Origin: Burkholderiaceae bacterium 16
GTDB taxonomy: Bacteria > Pseudomonadota > Gammaproteobacteria > Burkholderiales > Burkholderiaceae
Length of the DNA stretch: 64,000 nt
Assembly (NCBI GenBank): GCA_000955785.1
Contig: JYOD01000016.1
Coordinates: 77,900-141,899, forward strand
Reading direction: 5' to 3'
In this document: positions 53,905 to 62,636 of the stretch, piece by piece
How the letters are laid out: every line of letters begins with the position of its first letter
Numbering within the stretch: position 1 is the stretch's first letter
The notes under the pieces: model-generated
The model's database searches: none
The model's input: the letters and a program-made list of their open reading frames with translations, nothing else
Told to the model about the DNA's origin: nothing
Made by a program: the position numbers and the translations under genes

Positions 53905-55019
53905 TGAGGCGCGACGCCATGAACGCGACACCGCTGCGGCTGGCGCAGTACTCGGCCCGTGGACTGGCGGCGGTACGGCCGGGCTGGCTGGATGGCGCGT
54001 TGGGGGCCGTGTGGTATGGCGGCGGTTCGCCGCCGGCGATGCTTGCCGGGACGGACTTGCCGCTAGCGCGCGTGGCCACGCCGCCACTGGGCGAGGACCC
54101 CGTCGTATGCGAGGTCTGGCACGGCAGCAATGCTGCCTGGGACACCATGGGCGAGCCTGCCACCGGCCGGCACGGCGTGGTGGATTTCCGCACGGATGCC
54201 ACGCTGGGCCTGATCTTCGGCAGCGTCACGCTGCGCGAGGCGGACTTTGCCGCCGCGCAGGGGAGCCTGCTCCAGTCGGCGACCGAGCGCGCCTATCGCG
54301 ACATCTTCGGCTTGCTGGATGCGAAGGGCTATCCCTATCTCGTGCGGGTGTGGAATTACGTGGCCGACATCAATGCGGAGGAGTCGGGCATGGAGCGGTA
54401 TCGCCAGTTCAATATCGGGCGGCAGGATGCCTTCACGGCTTGCCGCCGGGAAATCGTGGGCAATGTGCCGGCGGCCTGCGCGCTAGGCGCGGTGGGCCAG
54501 CCCGTGGCGCAGCGCACGCTCTCGGTCGGCTTCCTGGCCAGCCCGCGCGCGCCGGTCGCGGTGGAGAATCCGCGCCAGGTCAGCGCCTATCACTATCCTG
54601 CCCAATACGGCCCGCGCAGCCCTACCTTTGCACGCGCCGGCGTGTGGCAGGCCGGGGTGCACGACGAATGCGCCGCTCCCGTGCTGTTCGTGTCCGGCAC
54701 CGCCAGCATTGTCGGGCATCGCACGGTGCATGCCGGCGATGTAGCCGCGCAGACGCGCGAGAGCATTGCCAATATTGCCGCCGTCCTGGAGCAGGCCGCG
54801 CGCGATGGACATGCAGGTATCGGTCTGCCGGAACTCGCCTACCGGGTTTACGTGCGCCATCCGCAGGAACGTGGCACCCTCGCCAGCGTGCGCGCGGCAC
54901 TGGAGAGTACGGTCGGGCACGGCGTGGTGGCCGCCTATGTGCAGGCCGACATTTGCCGCGGCGATCTCCTGGTGGAAATCGAGGCATCGGCCGGCCATGG
55001 GCTGGAAGTGCTGGCGTGA
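53904..55019 (+). CDS. XanB2/Hyg5-like chorismatase
   Basis: 371 residues. Blocks typical of chorismatases are present: RVWNYVADINAEESGMERYR, then QFNIGRQDAF, later LFVSGTASIVGHRTVHAGD. Related enzymes cleave chorismate to 3- and/or 4-hydroxybenzoate plus pyruvate; XanB2 supplies both to xanthomonadin and ubiquinone. Here it would make the aryl starter of the polyene. ATG 53904 overlaps the stop of the halogenase-like gene; an ATG five codons later is possible. Confidence 0.88.
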   Translation: MRRDAMNATPLRLAQYSARGLAAVRPGWLDGALGAVWYGGGSPPAMLAGTDLPLARVATPPLGEDPVVCEVWHGSNAAWDTMGEPATGRHGVVDFRTDATLGLIFGSVTLREADFAAAQGSLLQSATERAYRDIFGLLDAKGYPYLVRVWNYVADINAEESGMERYRQFNIGRQDAFTACRREIVGNVPAACALGAVGQPVAQRTLSVGFLASPRAPVAVENPRQVSAYHYPAQYGPRSPTFARAGVWQAGVHDECAAPVLFVSGTASIVGHRTVHAGDVAAQTRESIANIAAVLEQAARDGHAGIGLPELAYRVYVRHPQERGTLASVRAALESTVGHGVVAAYVQADICRGDLLVEIEASAGHGLEVLA

Positions 55020-55026
55020 GCGCGAC

Positions 55027-55134
55027 ATGACACTGCATCCCCCAGGCCGCCGGGGCGGCCTTGACCCCGATATTCGCGGAATCCGCCATCCGCGCGGAAA
55101 GCGGGGAATGCGCGCGTCCGTGGAGGTGGCCTGA
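55027..55134 (+). CDS. Possible 35-residue peptide between chorismatase and acyltransferase
   Basis: A short frame with an ATG seven bases after the chorismatase stop, ending with a TGATG overlap onto the acyltransferase ATG. The product is basic and Arg/Gly/Pro-rich with no family. Precise tiling and overlap hint at coupling, but it may simply be spacer. Confidence 0.3.
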   Translation: MTLHPPGRRGGLDPDIRGIRHPRGKRGMRASVEVA

Positions 55135-55949
55135 TGCTGCGTCAACTACGCGGAACCTTGCTTGGCCTGGCTGCGGTGGCAGCTGAATATGCCGTGTTCT
55201 ATGCAGGCCTGCTGTTGCTGGCGCTGGTGTCCCTGCTGTGGGCACCCTTCGCCGCGGCCTGCTACTGGCTGCTGCCGGCCGGGTTGGGGCGGCGCTTCGG
55301 CCGTTTCGTGATCATGTGCATATTCCGCTTCTATCTGTGGGCCCTGGAGAGCATGGGCGCCTGCCGCTTCGACCTGCGCGAACTGGACAGCCTGCGTGGC
55401 GGGCCGCCCCTCGTGCTGGCGGCGAATCATCCTGGCTTGCTGGATGCCTTGCTGGTGTTGTCGCGGCTGCCCGGGGCGGCCTGCATCATGAAAGCCGATG
55501 TGGTGGACAATCCCTTCCTCGGTGCCGCTGCCAGGCTGGCGCGCTATATCCGTAACGACACGCTGGCCGGCATGATCCGCTGTGCCGTGCAGGAACTGCG
55601 GCGTGGCGGCCAGGTGCTGGTATTCCCTGAAGGCACGCGCACCACCCGCCGTCCGGTCAATGCCTTCAAGGGCGGCGTCGGGCTGATTGCCAAGCGTGCG
55701 GGCGTGCCGGTGCAGACGCTGTTTATCGAGACCGATTCGCCGTTCCTCGGGAAGGGCTGGCCGATTTTTCGCAAGCCCGATATGCCGGTCTGCTATCGTG
55801 TCCGGCTGGGGCGGCGCTTCGACGCGCCCGACAGCGAGCGCGCTTTCATGGCCGAGCTGGCGCAATACTATGAGGCGGAGCTGTCGCTCCCGGAAAGAGA
55901 GCCGCTTCGTCCGGGCGCCGCGGGCTGCGCCGCGGTGCACAACGTTTAA
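55134..55949 (+). CDS. PlsC-type lysophospholipid acyltransferase of the aryl-polyene cluster
   Basis: 271 residues. An N-terminal membrane region (residues 15-45) precedes the 1-acylglycerophosphate acyltransferase motifs: ANHPGLLDALLV (NHx4D) and FPEGTRTTRR. Such enzymes attach the polyene or a fatty acid to a glycerol backbone. The start overlaps the preceding short frame. The C-terminus is polar. Confidence 0.87.
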   Translation: MLRQLRGTLLGLAAVAAEYAVFYAGLLLLALVSLLWAPFAAACYWLLPAGLGRRFGRFVIMCIFRFYLWALESMGACRFDLRELDSLRGGPPLVLAANHPGLLDALLVLSRLPGAACIMKADVVDNPFLGAAARLARYIRNDTLAGMIRCAVQELRRGGQVLVFPEGTRTTRRPVNAFKGGVGLIAKRAGVPVQTLFIETDSPFLGKGWPIFRKPDMPVCYRVRLGRRFDAPDSERAFMAELAQYYEAELSLPEREPLRPGAAGCAAVHNV

Positions 55950-56055
55950 GCGGCGAGGTTTGCGCGGCCGGGCTAGCCGGCGGGTTGCCGGGCATGCCTC
56001 CTGCCTCCTGTTCTTGCTGTTTTTGTTTTTTCACTGTTTCCAGATCCGCCTTCGC

Positions 56056-56847
56056 ATGATCAAGCCTTCCAACACCCATCTCGTCCTGATTCCCAGCTAC
56101 AACCCTGGGGCCAAGGTTCGCGACACGGTGCGCGAGGCGCGGCGCCATTGGTCGCCGGTGTGGGTGGTGGTGGATGGCAGCACCGACGGCAGCACGCAAT
56201 GGCTGCAGCAAGAGGCGGCAGCCGACCCGGGCTTGCGGGTGCTCGTGCTGCCCCGGAACCAGGGTAAGGGGGCTGCGGTGCTGCAGGGGCTGGAGCAGGC
56301 CGCGGCGCAAGGGTTCACCCACGTGCTGACCATGGATTCCGACGGCCAGCACCCGGCCGGCCTGATCGCCCCCTTCATGGCGGCATCGCAACGCGATCCG
56401 GGAGCCATGCTGCTCGGCCGCCCCGTCTTCGATGCCAGCGCGCCGAAGGCCCGGGTCTACGGGCGGCGTATCTCCAACGCCTGGGCCAACCTGGAAACGC
56501 TCTGGGCCGGCATCGGCGATTCGCTCTATGGTTTTCGCGTTTACCCGATCGCGCCGCTGCGTGCTGTCATGCACAAGCAGCGCTGGATGCGGCGTTTCGA
56601 TTTCGATCCCGAGGCGGTGGTGCGCATGTGCTGGCATGGTGTGCGGCCGCTGAACATGGACGCGCCGGTGCGTTATTTCAGCGCCGAGGAAGGCGGCGTC
56701 TCGCACTTCAACTACGTGCGCGACAACCTCTTGCTGAGCGGGATGCATGCGCGCCTGCTCGCCGGCTTCCTGCTTCGCCTGCCGCTGCTGGCCTGCCGCC
56801 GCCTGTGCGCCCGGGACGGTGCGGCGTCCCGCATCACCGCGCCCTGA
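56056..56847 (+). CDS. Glycosyltransferase family 2 protein of the aryl-polyene cluster
   Basis: 263 residues. GT-A fold with nucleotide-sugar binding VLIPSYNPG and VVDGSTDGST, and the metal-binding DSDGQHPAG. A C-terminal hydrophobic stretch (LLAGFLLRLPLLAC) suggests membrane attachment. It may glycosylate the polyene lipid or act on a polyprenyl phosphate. Last gene of the plus-strand pigment operon. Confidence 0.88.
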   Translation: MIKPSNTHLVLIPSYNPGAKVRDTVREARRHWSPVWVVVDGSTDGSTQWLQQEAAADPGLRVLVLPRNQGKGAAVLQGLEQAAAQGFTHVLTMDSDGQHPAGLIAPFMAASQRDPGAMLLGRPVFDASAPKARVYGRRISNAWANLETLWAGIGDSLYGFRVYPIAPLRAVMHKQRWMRRFDFDPEAVVRMCWHGVRPLNMDAPVRYFSAEEGGVSHFNYVRDNLLLSGMHARLLAGFLLRLPLLACRRLCARDGAASRITAP

Positions 56848-57028
56848 CGGCGCCTCCTTCAAGCATGGCGTTTCTGTCGAGCGCTGCCCGTCCGGCGGCG
56901 TTCGCTTGCCGTCGGCTGTGTCCGGCCGCACATGCTTCGGCTTGCCTTCAGGTAGACTGATCTCTGTGTGAGTTCCAGCCCATGCAGTCGGCCAATCGAG
57001 ATTCCAGTCTTGCAAGGAGAAGTCCCCC

Positions 57029-58117
57029 ATGCATGCAGTCCCGTTGCTAGATGGCAGTGCCAACGGTAGTCCCGCCGAAGTACCGATCCGCGACCTGCGT
57101 CGCGTCACCATTCATCCCGATTACTGGTATCCGCTAGCCTGGTCGCGCGAAGTCAAGCGTGGCAAGGCGCATGGCGTGCGCTTCGCGGGCGAGCCGATCG
57201 TGCTGGTGCGCACGGAATCCGGCGCGGTGTTCGCGCTGGAGGATCGCTGCGCGCACCGGCAGGTGCCGCTGCATGCGGGCGTGGTCGATGGCGAATCGAT
57301 TCGCTGCTGCTATCACGGGTGGACCTACGACTGCACGGGCCGCTGTATCGATGTGCCTTACCTGGGCCGCGAGCGGCTGCCCAACGGGGTGCGCTCCTAT
57401 CCTTGCCGCGAGGTGGAGGGCCTGATTTTCGTTTTCCCCGGCAGCGCGGTGCTCGCCGACGAAACGCCGCTGCCCGACCTTGGCTCGGTGGCCAACAAGG
57501 CGTACAAGACGCGCCGCTTCGGCCGCGAGGTCAAATGCCATTACTCGTTCATGCACGAGAACCTGATGGATATGAACCATCAGTTCCTGCACCGCCGGCA
57601 GATGGGCCAGATGCGCGCGCGCTCGCTCGGGCGCCGGCGGGGTGAGGGGTGGGTCGAGGTCGACTACACCTTCTCGCGGGAAGAGGGCAAGCAGCCGGTG
57701 GGCGAAGCGCTGGTGTTCGGCGGCGGCAAGAACGGCGGGCAGAGCGGCAAGGATGTAATGACGGTCCGTACCTGCTATCCCTACCAGACATTGCAGATCC
57801 GCACCTCGGAAGGGACGCTGGTGATGGATTTGTGGATCGTCTATGTGCCGCTCGACGCGGCGCAGCGCACCAACCGCACCTTCGGATTGCTGTCGATCAA
57901 GAAGCCCGGCATTCCCGGCGTGCTCAACCTGGCGTGGCCGCTGCTGGTGTGGTTCACCGAGCGGATCTTCAAGGAAGACCGCTGGATCGTGGAGGCGGAA
58001 CAGGAAGCGCACGACAAGCAGGGCGCGGACTGGAACCACGAGGTGTTCCCGGTCATCAACGAGTTGCGCGACCTGCTGCGCGAGTGCGGCGAGCCGGAAG
58101 CGCCCGGCCCGGCCTGA
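57029..58117 (+). CDS. Rieske-type non-heme iron oxygenase, alpha subunit
   Basis: 362 residues. The Rieske cluster is held by CAHRQVPLHAG and CCYHGWTYDCTG (CxH...CxxH). The catalytic iron ligands lie in HENLMDMNHQFLHRRQMG. It hydroxylates or demethylates an aromatic or other organic substrate and needs a separate reductase, which is not seen nearby. AAGGAG precedes the ATG. The IclR gene converges on it from the right and may control it. Whether it belongs to the pigment pathway is unclear. Confidence 0.87.
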   Translation: MHAVPLLDGSANGSPAEVPIRDLRRVTIHPDYWYPLAWSREVKRGKAHGVRFAGEPIVLVRTESGAVFALEDRCAHRQVPLHAGVVDGESIRCCYHGWTYDCTGRCIDVPYLGRERLPNGVRSYPCREVEGLIFVFPGSAVLADETPLPDLGSVANKAYKTRRFGREVKCHYSFMHENLMDMNHQFLHRRQMGQMRARSLGRRRGEGWVEVDYTFSREEGKQPVGEALVFGGGKNGGQSGKDVMTVRTCYPYQTLQIRTSEGTLVMDLWIVYVPLDAAQRTNRTFGLLSIKKPGIPGVLNLAWPLLVWFTERIFKEDRWIVEAEQEAHDKQGADWNHEVFPVINELRDLLRECGEPEAPGPA

Positions 58118-58159
58118 TAGCGAATTCCTGCCGGGCTATCGGTCTATCGGGCTTTTCAG

Positions 58160-58945
58160 CTATTGGGCGAACCGGCTGCGCTCGTCGCGTTCCAGCGCCG
58201 AGCAGGCCGTCCTGAGCATGGCCGAGAAGCGCGTCAGCGCGGGTTCGATGCGATAGACCGGGCCCGCAATGGAAATCCCATAGCATTCGCCAGACAGCCG
58301 CACCGGCCAGGCCAGCGCGCCAACATCGGGCATCGACTCGCCCAGGTTGATAAAGCAGCCCTGCTGGGCGGACTTCTCCAATTCGGCTTCCAGCTGCGCC
58401 ACGCCCGATATCGTGCGGGGCGTAAACCGCTCGAAGCTGAGCTGCGCCATCAGTGCGCGGCGCTCGTCCTCCGGCATGACGGACAGCAACGCCTTGCCGA
58501 TGGAGTTCGCGTGGAGTTCGCGCCGCTCGCCCGCGGTGGCGATATAGCGGATCGCGTGCGGGGATTCGAGCACGTCGAGGTACACCACCCACCGGCCTTC
58601 ATGCAGCTTGCCGATCACCACGGTTTCGCCGGTGGCGGCCCGCAGCTCGTTCATGGTGCCGTGCACGCGGTCCAGTACCGGATCGTGGCGCGCGATCTGC
58701 TGCGCCATGGCGAGCAGCCGGCCGGTGGGGTAATAGCCCTGGCGGCGGCCGGTCTCGTAGAGATAGCCCAGCGAAGTCAGGGTGCGGATCAGCGCCAGGC
58801 AGCTTGATGTCGGCACCGCCAGCAGGCGGGCCAGTTCCGATAGCGAGAGCGCGCGCCGCTCGCGGGCAAAGGTCTCGATGATCTCGAGCACGCGCAGCGC
58901 CGTCTTCACGTTCATGGGCGGCGCTTTGTTGTCGTTGGCGGTCAT
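58160..58945 (-). CDS. IclR-family transcriptional regulator
   Basis: 261 residues. The winged helix spans residues 10-75 (ALSLSELARLLAVPTSSCLA), and the IclR effector domain follows with the family's GKALLSVMPEDERR and GISIAGPVYRIEP. Family members answer to small aromatic or keto acids. It is convergent with the Rieske oxygenase and 42 bases away, making that a natural target, though the link is inference. Confidence 0.9.
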   Translation of the reverse strand: MTANDNKAPPMNVKTALRVLEIIETFARERRALSLSELARLLAVPTSSCLALIRTLTSLGYLYETGRRQGYYPTGRLLAMAQQIARHDPVLDRVHGTMNELRAATGETVVIGKLHEGRWVVYLDVLESPHAIRYIATAGERRELHANSIGKALLSVMPEDERRALMAQLSFERFTPRTISGVAQLEAELEKSAQQGCFINLGESMPDVGALAWPVRLSGECYGISIAGPVYRIEPALTRFSAMLRTACSALERDERSRFAQ

Positions 58946-59056
58946 GTGTGGTCAGGCCGCGCGTCTGGGGGGAGGACGCGGGCCGGGTTGGCCGGAAGAT
59001 AAGCGATCATCATAGTCTATCGGCCCGCGACATCCTTCCTCCCGGCCCGGGGCGCA

Positions 59057-59415
59057 TCAGTAGCTGACGTTCAGCCCCAGGCGGAAGCTGCGCGGCGTGC
59101 CGTAGAACGACGAACTGGTGCTGGTGTAGTAGCGCTTGTCGAACAGGTTGTAGAGGTTGAACGTCGCTGAGACATTCCTGATGATGGCATAACGTGCCAT
59201 CAGGTCCACCACCGAGTAGCTCCCCTGCGTGAAGCGCACCCCGAGCGACCCCTGGTTGTCGCTGTGGGTCTGCTTCTGCCAGCGCAAGCCTCCACCTACC
59301 GTCAGGCCGTTGCCAATGGCGGCAATGCGGTATGTGGTGAACAGCTTGAGGGTGTCCTGCGGGATATTGGTGTTGAGCGCCTTGCCGTCTTTATCCGTGC
59401 TGAGGTTGCGTGCGA
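59057..59415 (-). pseudogene. C-terminal fragment of a TonB-dependent receptor
   Basis: Reading to the stop at 59057 the protein ends with TonB receptor barrel strands: LFTTYRIAAIGNGLTVGGG, SVVDLMARYAI, NLYNLFDKRYYTSTSSS and the terminal FRLGLNVSY. This covers roughly the last 120 residues of a siderophore-type receptor of about 700-800. The similarity fades near 59415, and no plug domain or upstream barrel is present. It cannot make a working receptor. Confidence 0.75.
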
Positions 59416-59535
59416 GGGCAGCGGCGGGGCGGCCGGCACGAAGCTCGCCGATCCTCTCTTCCGCATCGCGGGCTTGTATGGGCAGCACGCGATGGGAGAC
59501 GTCACACGGGAGCCCTCGACTACTGGATGATTGCC

Positions 59536-59640
59536 GGGCCGGTACTCCCTGATCTGACATTGAATTCCTACGGTGGATTGCCGCTTACCAAGCTGGCGTT
59601 GTCCGGGGGAATGTTAGGGTTCGCCGCGGCAAACCGGGCA
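59536..59640 (+). pseudogene. Probable CopD fragment
   Basis: The frame SYGGLPLTKLALSGGMLGFA (from 59566) continuing AAANR resembles a membrane helix of the copper-resistance protein CopD. It is flanked by unrelated sequence and by the TonB fragment. About 35 codons survive. Its place next to CopA supports a decayed copper-resistance locus. Confidence 0.5.
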
Positions 59641-59769
59641 GCGCCTGGAGCCGGCCGCTTGGTAGCCGCTCACGCCAGTTCGGCTGTCCCTCCAGATTCA
59701 CACCATGGCGATGCTCGACCAAAAAGCTTGCCTACACGGCTATGACCTCCCGGCCGGACCAGTTTTGTC

Positions 59770-62250
59770 TCAAGCCTTGACCGCAAAGGGGGCAACGTAG
59801 CCGCGCAGCCGCAGCGCGTTGGTAAGGACAAACACGCTGGACAAGGCCATGGCGCCTGCCGCAAACACGGGCGAAAGCAAGTTGCCGTTGACCGGGTACA
59901 GCAGGCCAGCCGCGACCGGGATCAAGGCAGCGTTGTAGGCAAACGCCCAGAACAGGTTCTGCTTGATGTTGCGGATCGTGGCCTTCGACAATGCAATCGC
60001 GTTGGGCACGCCACCCAGGTCGCCGGACATCAGCACCACGTCCGCTGCCTCGATGGCAATGTCCGTGCCTGTACCGATAGCGAGTCCCACGTCGGCCTCG
60101 GCCAGCGCCGGCGCGTCATTGATGCCATCGCCCACATACGCGATAGGACCGTACCGCTTCTTCAGTCGCTGTACCGCCTCGACCTTGCCGTCGGGCAGTA
60201 CTTCGGCAACCACCTCATCAATGCCCAGCTGGCGGGCGATTGCCTCGCCGGTGCGACGGTTGTCGCCGGTGATCATGGCAACCTTCAGGCCAAGGCCGTG
60301 CAAGGCCTGGATGGCGGCCGCCGTAGTTTCCTTGATCGGGTCGGCCACGGCAATCATGGCGGCAAGCCGGCCATTGATAGCTGCGTACAAAGGTGTCTTG
60401 CCTTCGTCGCCCAGACGTGCCGCATCCGCGCTGAACGCTTCGACATCCAAGCCCAGCTCCCGCATGAAGCGATCGGCGCCAATCTCGACCACATCGCCAT
60501 CCACCCGGGCGCTGACCCCAAAGCCCGTAATCGACTCGAACTGCTCGATGGCGCCCAGGGCGATCTTTTGCGCCTTGGCTGCGTCGACGATGGCCTGTGC
60601 AATCGGGTGTTCGGACTTCGCTTCGACAGTGGCTACCTTGCCCAGCACCACTGACCGTTCGAACCCCGGGGCAACGATCAGATCCGTCAGCTCGGGACGC
60701 CCTTTGGTCAGCGTTCCAGTCTTGTCCACGGCCACCACCCTGGCGTCCTTCAGGGATTGCAGTGCCTCGCCCTTGCGGAACAACACGCCCATTTGCGCCG
60801 CGCGCCCGGTTCCCACCATGATTGACGTCGGCGTCGCCAGGCCCATCGCGCACGGGCAGGCAATAATCAACACGGCAACCGCGTTGACAAGCGCGAATGT
60901 CAGGGCGGGGTCCGGCCCGAAACTCAGCCAGATAACGAACGTCAGCGCGGCGGCGGCCATGACTGCCGGCACGAACCACATGGTGATGCGATCAACCATC
61001 GCCTGGATCGGCAGCTTGGAGCCTTGCGCCTGCTCGACCATGCGGATGATCTGCGCCAGCACGGTGTCGTTGCCGACTTTGGTGGCGCGGAACGTCAGCG
61101 CCCCGTTCTGGTTGACAGTGCCCCCCACCACTTCTGAGCCGGGCTTCTTCTCCACGGGTACCGGTTCGCCACTGATCATGGATTCGTCGATGAAGCTATT
61201 GCCGTCCACGACTTCGCCGTCGACAGGAATACGCTCGCCGGGACGAACTTCGATCAGCTCGCCTGCGACCACCTCTTCGATAGGAACCTCAAGCGTCGCG
61301 GCATCACGCATCACACGCGCAGTCTTGGCCTGCAAACCGAGCAGCCGCTTGATCGCTTCAGAGGTGTTGCCCTTGGCGCGGGCTTCCATATAGCGGCCAA
61401 GCAGGATCAGCGCCACGATGACAGCGGCGGCTTCGTAGTAGACATTGACCGTGCCGGCGGGAAGCAGGCCCGACGCAAAGGTAGCCACGACCGAGTAGGT
61501 ATAGGCGGCGGAGGTACCTACCGCCACCAGTGAATTCATATCCGGCGCACCCCGCAGCAGCGCCGGGATGCCCTTCCTGAAGAAACGCAGCCCCGGCCCG
61601 AACAGCACGATGCTAGAGAGCACGAACTGGATATACCAGCTGTTCTGCGTGCCGATGCTCTTTGCAATCACGTGGTGAAACGCCGGAACCAGATGCGCGC
61701 CCATCTCCATGATGAAAACGGGGAGGGCGAAAAGCGTGGCAATCGTCAGGGCGCGCCGGAGCGATTTCAGTTCGACAGCCTGGCGCTCGGCCACGGCATC
61801 GGTGTTGCTGGTGTCGCCCGAGATGACCTGCGCCTCGTAGCCTGCCCTGGCAACGGCCTGGATCAGGGCTTCGGGCGAGGTTCCGCCAGCGGCGCTGATC
61901 TGCGCGCGCTCAGTCGCGAGGTTGACGGTTGCATTGCTGACGCCCGGTACGGCTTTCAGGGCCTTTTCGACGCGGCCCACGCACGAGGCGCAGGTCATGC
62001 CCGTTACCGATAACTCAATGGTGCTCGAAGCTACGCTATAGCCGGACTTCTGCACCGCCTGCACAGCGGCCTCGACATTCGGTACCCCGTCAAAAGTGAT
62101 GTCGGCGCGCTCGGTCGCGAGGTTGACGCTGGCCTTGTTCACGCCTGGCACTGCCTTCAGGGCCTTTTCGACGCGGCCCACGCACGAAGCGCAAGTCATA
62201 CCTTCGATCGGGATGCTGATTGCAACACTGCCTGTCGGGCTGGAACTCAT
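59770..62250 (-). CDS. copA: Copper-exporting P1B-type ATPase with two metal-binding domains
   Basis: 826 residues. Two N-terminal heavy-metal domains, each with GMTCASC (about residues 17-23 and 85-91). Then the P-type core: the TGE-like [10 protein letters not shown], the CPC ion site [18 protein letters not shown], the phosphorylation motif [16 protein letters not shown] and [10 protein letters not shown]. It pumps Cu(I) out of the cytoplasm. ATG 62250 has AAGGAG six bases upstream, so it is preferred to the GTG one codon earlier. The promoter has the long 19-base spacing of MerR/CueR-controlled genes. No cueR or copZ lies in the window. Confidence 0.95.
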   Translation of the reverse strand: MSSSPTGSVAISIPIEGMTCASCVGRVEKALKAVPGVNKASVNLATERADITFDGVPNVEAAVQAVQKSGYSVASSTIELSVTGMTCASCVGRVEKALKAVPGVSNATVNLATERAQISAAGGTSPEALIQAVARAGYEAQVISGDTSNTDAVAERQAVELKSLRRALTIATLFALPVFIMEMGAHLVPAFHHVIAKSIGTQNSWYIQFVLSSIVLFGPGLRFFRKGIPALLRGAPDMNSLVAVGTSAAYTYSVVATFASGLLPAGTVNVYYEAAAVIVALILLGRYMEARAKGNTSEAIKRLLGLQAKTARVMRDAATLEVPIEEVVAGELIEVRPGERIPVDGEVVDGNSFIDESMISGEPVPVEKKPGSEVVGGTVNQNGALTFRATKVGNDTVLAQIIRMVEQAQGSKLPIQAMVDRITMWFVPAVMAAAALTFVIWLSFGPDPALTFALVNAVAVLIIACPCAMGLATPTSIMVGTGRAAQMGVLFRKGEALQSLKDARVVAVDKTGTLTKGRPELTDLIVAPGFERSVVLGKVATVEAKSEHPIAQAIVDAAKAQKIALGAIEQFESITGFGVSARVDGDVVEIGADRFMRELGLDVEAFSADAARLGDEGKTPLYAAINGRLAAMIAVADPIKETTAAAIQALHGLGLKVAMITGDNRRTGEAIARQLGIDEVVAEVLPDGKVEAVQRLKKRYGPIAYVGDGINDAPALAEADVGLAIGTGTDIAIEAADVVLMSGDLGGVPNAIALSKATIRNIKQNLFWAFAYNAALIPVAAGLLYPVNGNLLSPVFAAGAMALSSVFVLTNALRLRGYVAPFAVKA

Positions 62251-62294
62251 CACTGCTCCTTGAAAAATTGGGAAGCTCCTTCATAACGGTGGCT

Positions 62295-62325
62295 ACTTTA
62301 AAGCTTCCGATTATGTCAAGGTCAA
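62295..62325 (-). promoter_or_regulatory. MerR/CueR-type promoter of copA
   Basis: On the minus strand TTGACC (62320-62325) and TAAAGT (62295-62300) are separated by 19 bases, the hallmark spacing of MerR-family promoters. The spacer contains the imperfect dyad ACCTTGAC...GGAAGCT. A CueR-like activator is expected elsewhere in the genome. Confidence 0.75.
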
Positions 62326-62636
62326 GTATCCGGACGGAGTATTTAGTCGAATCCGCCGAAGACAGTACCAAGCGAACGCACCGATGCTCAGGAATACTAT
62401 GATTGCAACCAACAATATTGTGCCAATGACAGAGTGCGGGACATCAAATATCGTGATGCGGTCCATAGAGGATAAAGAGATTGCGCCCAGGTGAAGGCCA
62501 CGATTCCGACGCGTTAAATGGATGCTGCGGAGAAATGATGTTGTGGCCTATGCTACGGAGATAGGCGAGCGTTGCAATCCCTACCGGCAATAACACAGAA
62601 AAACACAGAGACAGAGCCGAAATTCAAGGAGCGCTT
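62326..62636. other. AT-rich intergenic region between copA and the DUF2252 gene
   Basis: No gene is supported in this stretch, whose AT content is above the surroundings. The copA promoter lies at its left, and the DUF2252 ribosome site AAGGAG (62626-62631) is at its right. I saw no repeat. Confidence 0.45.
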
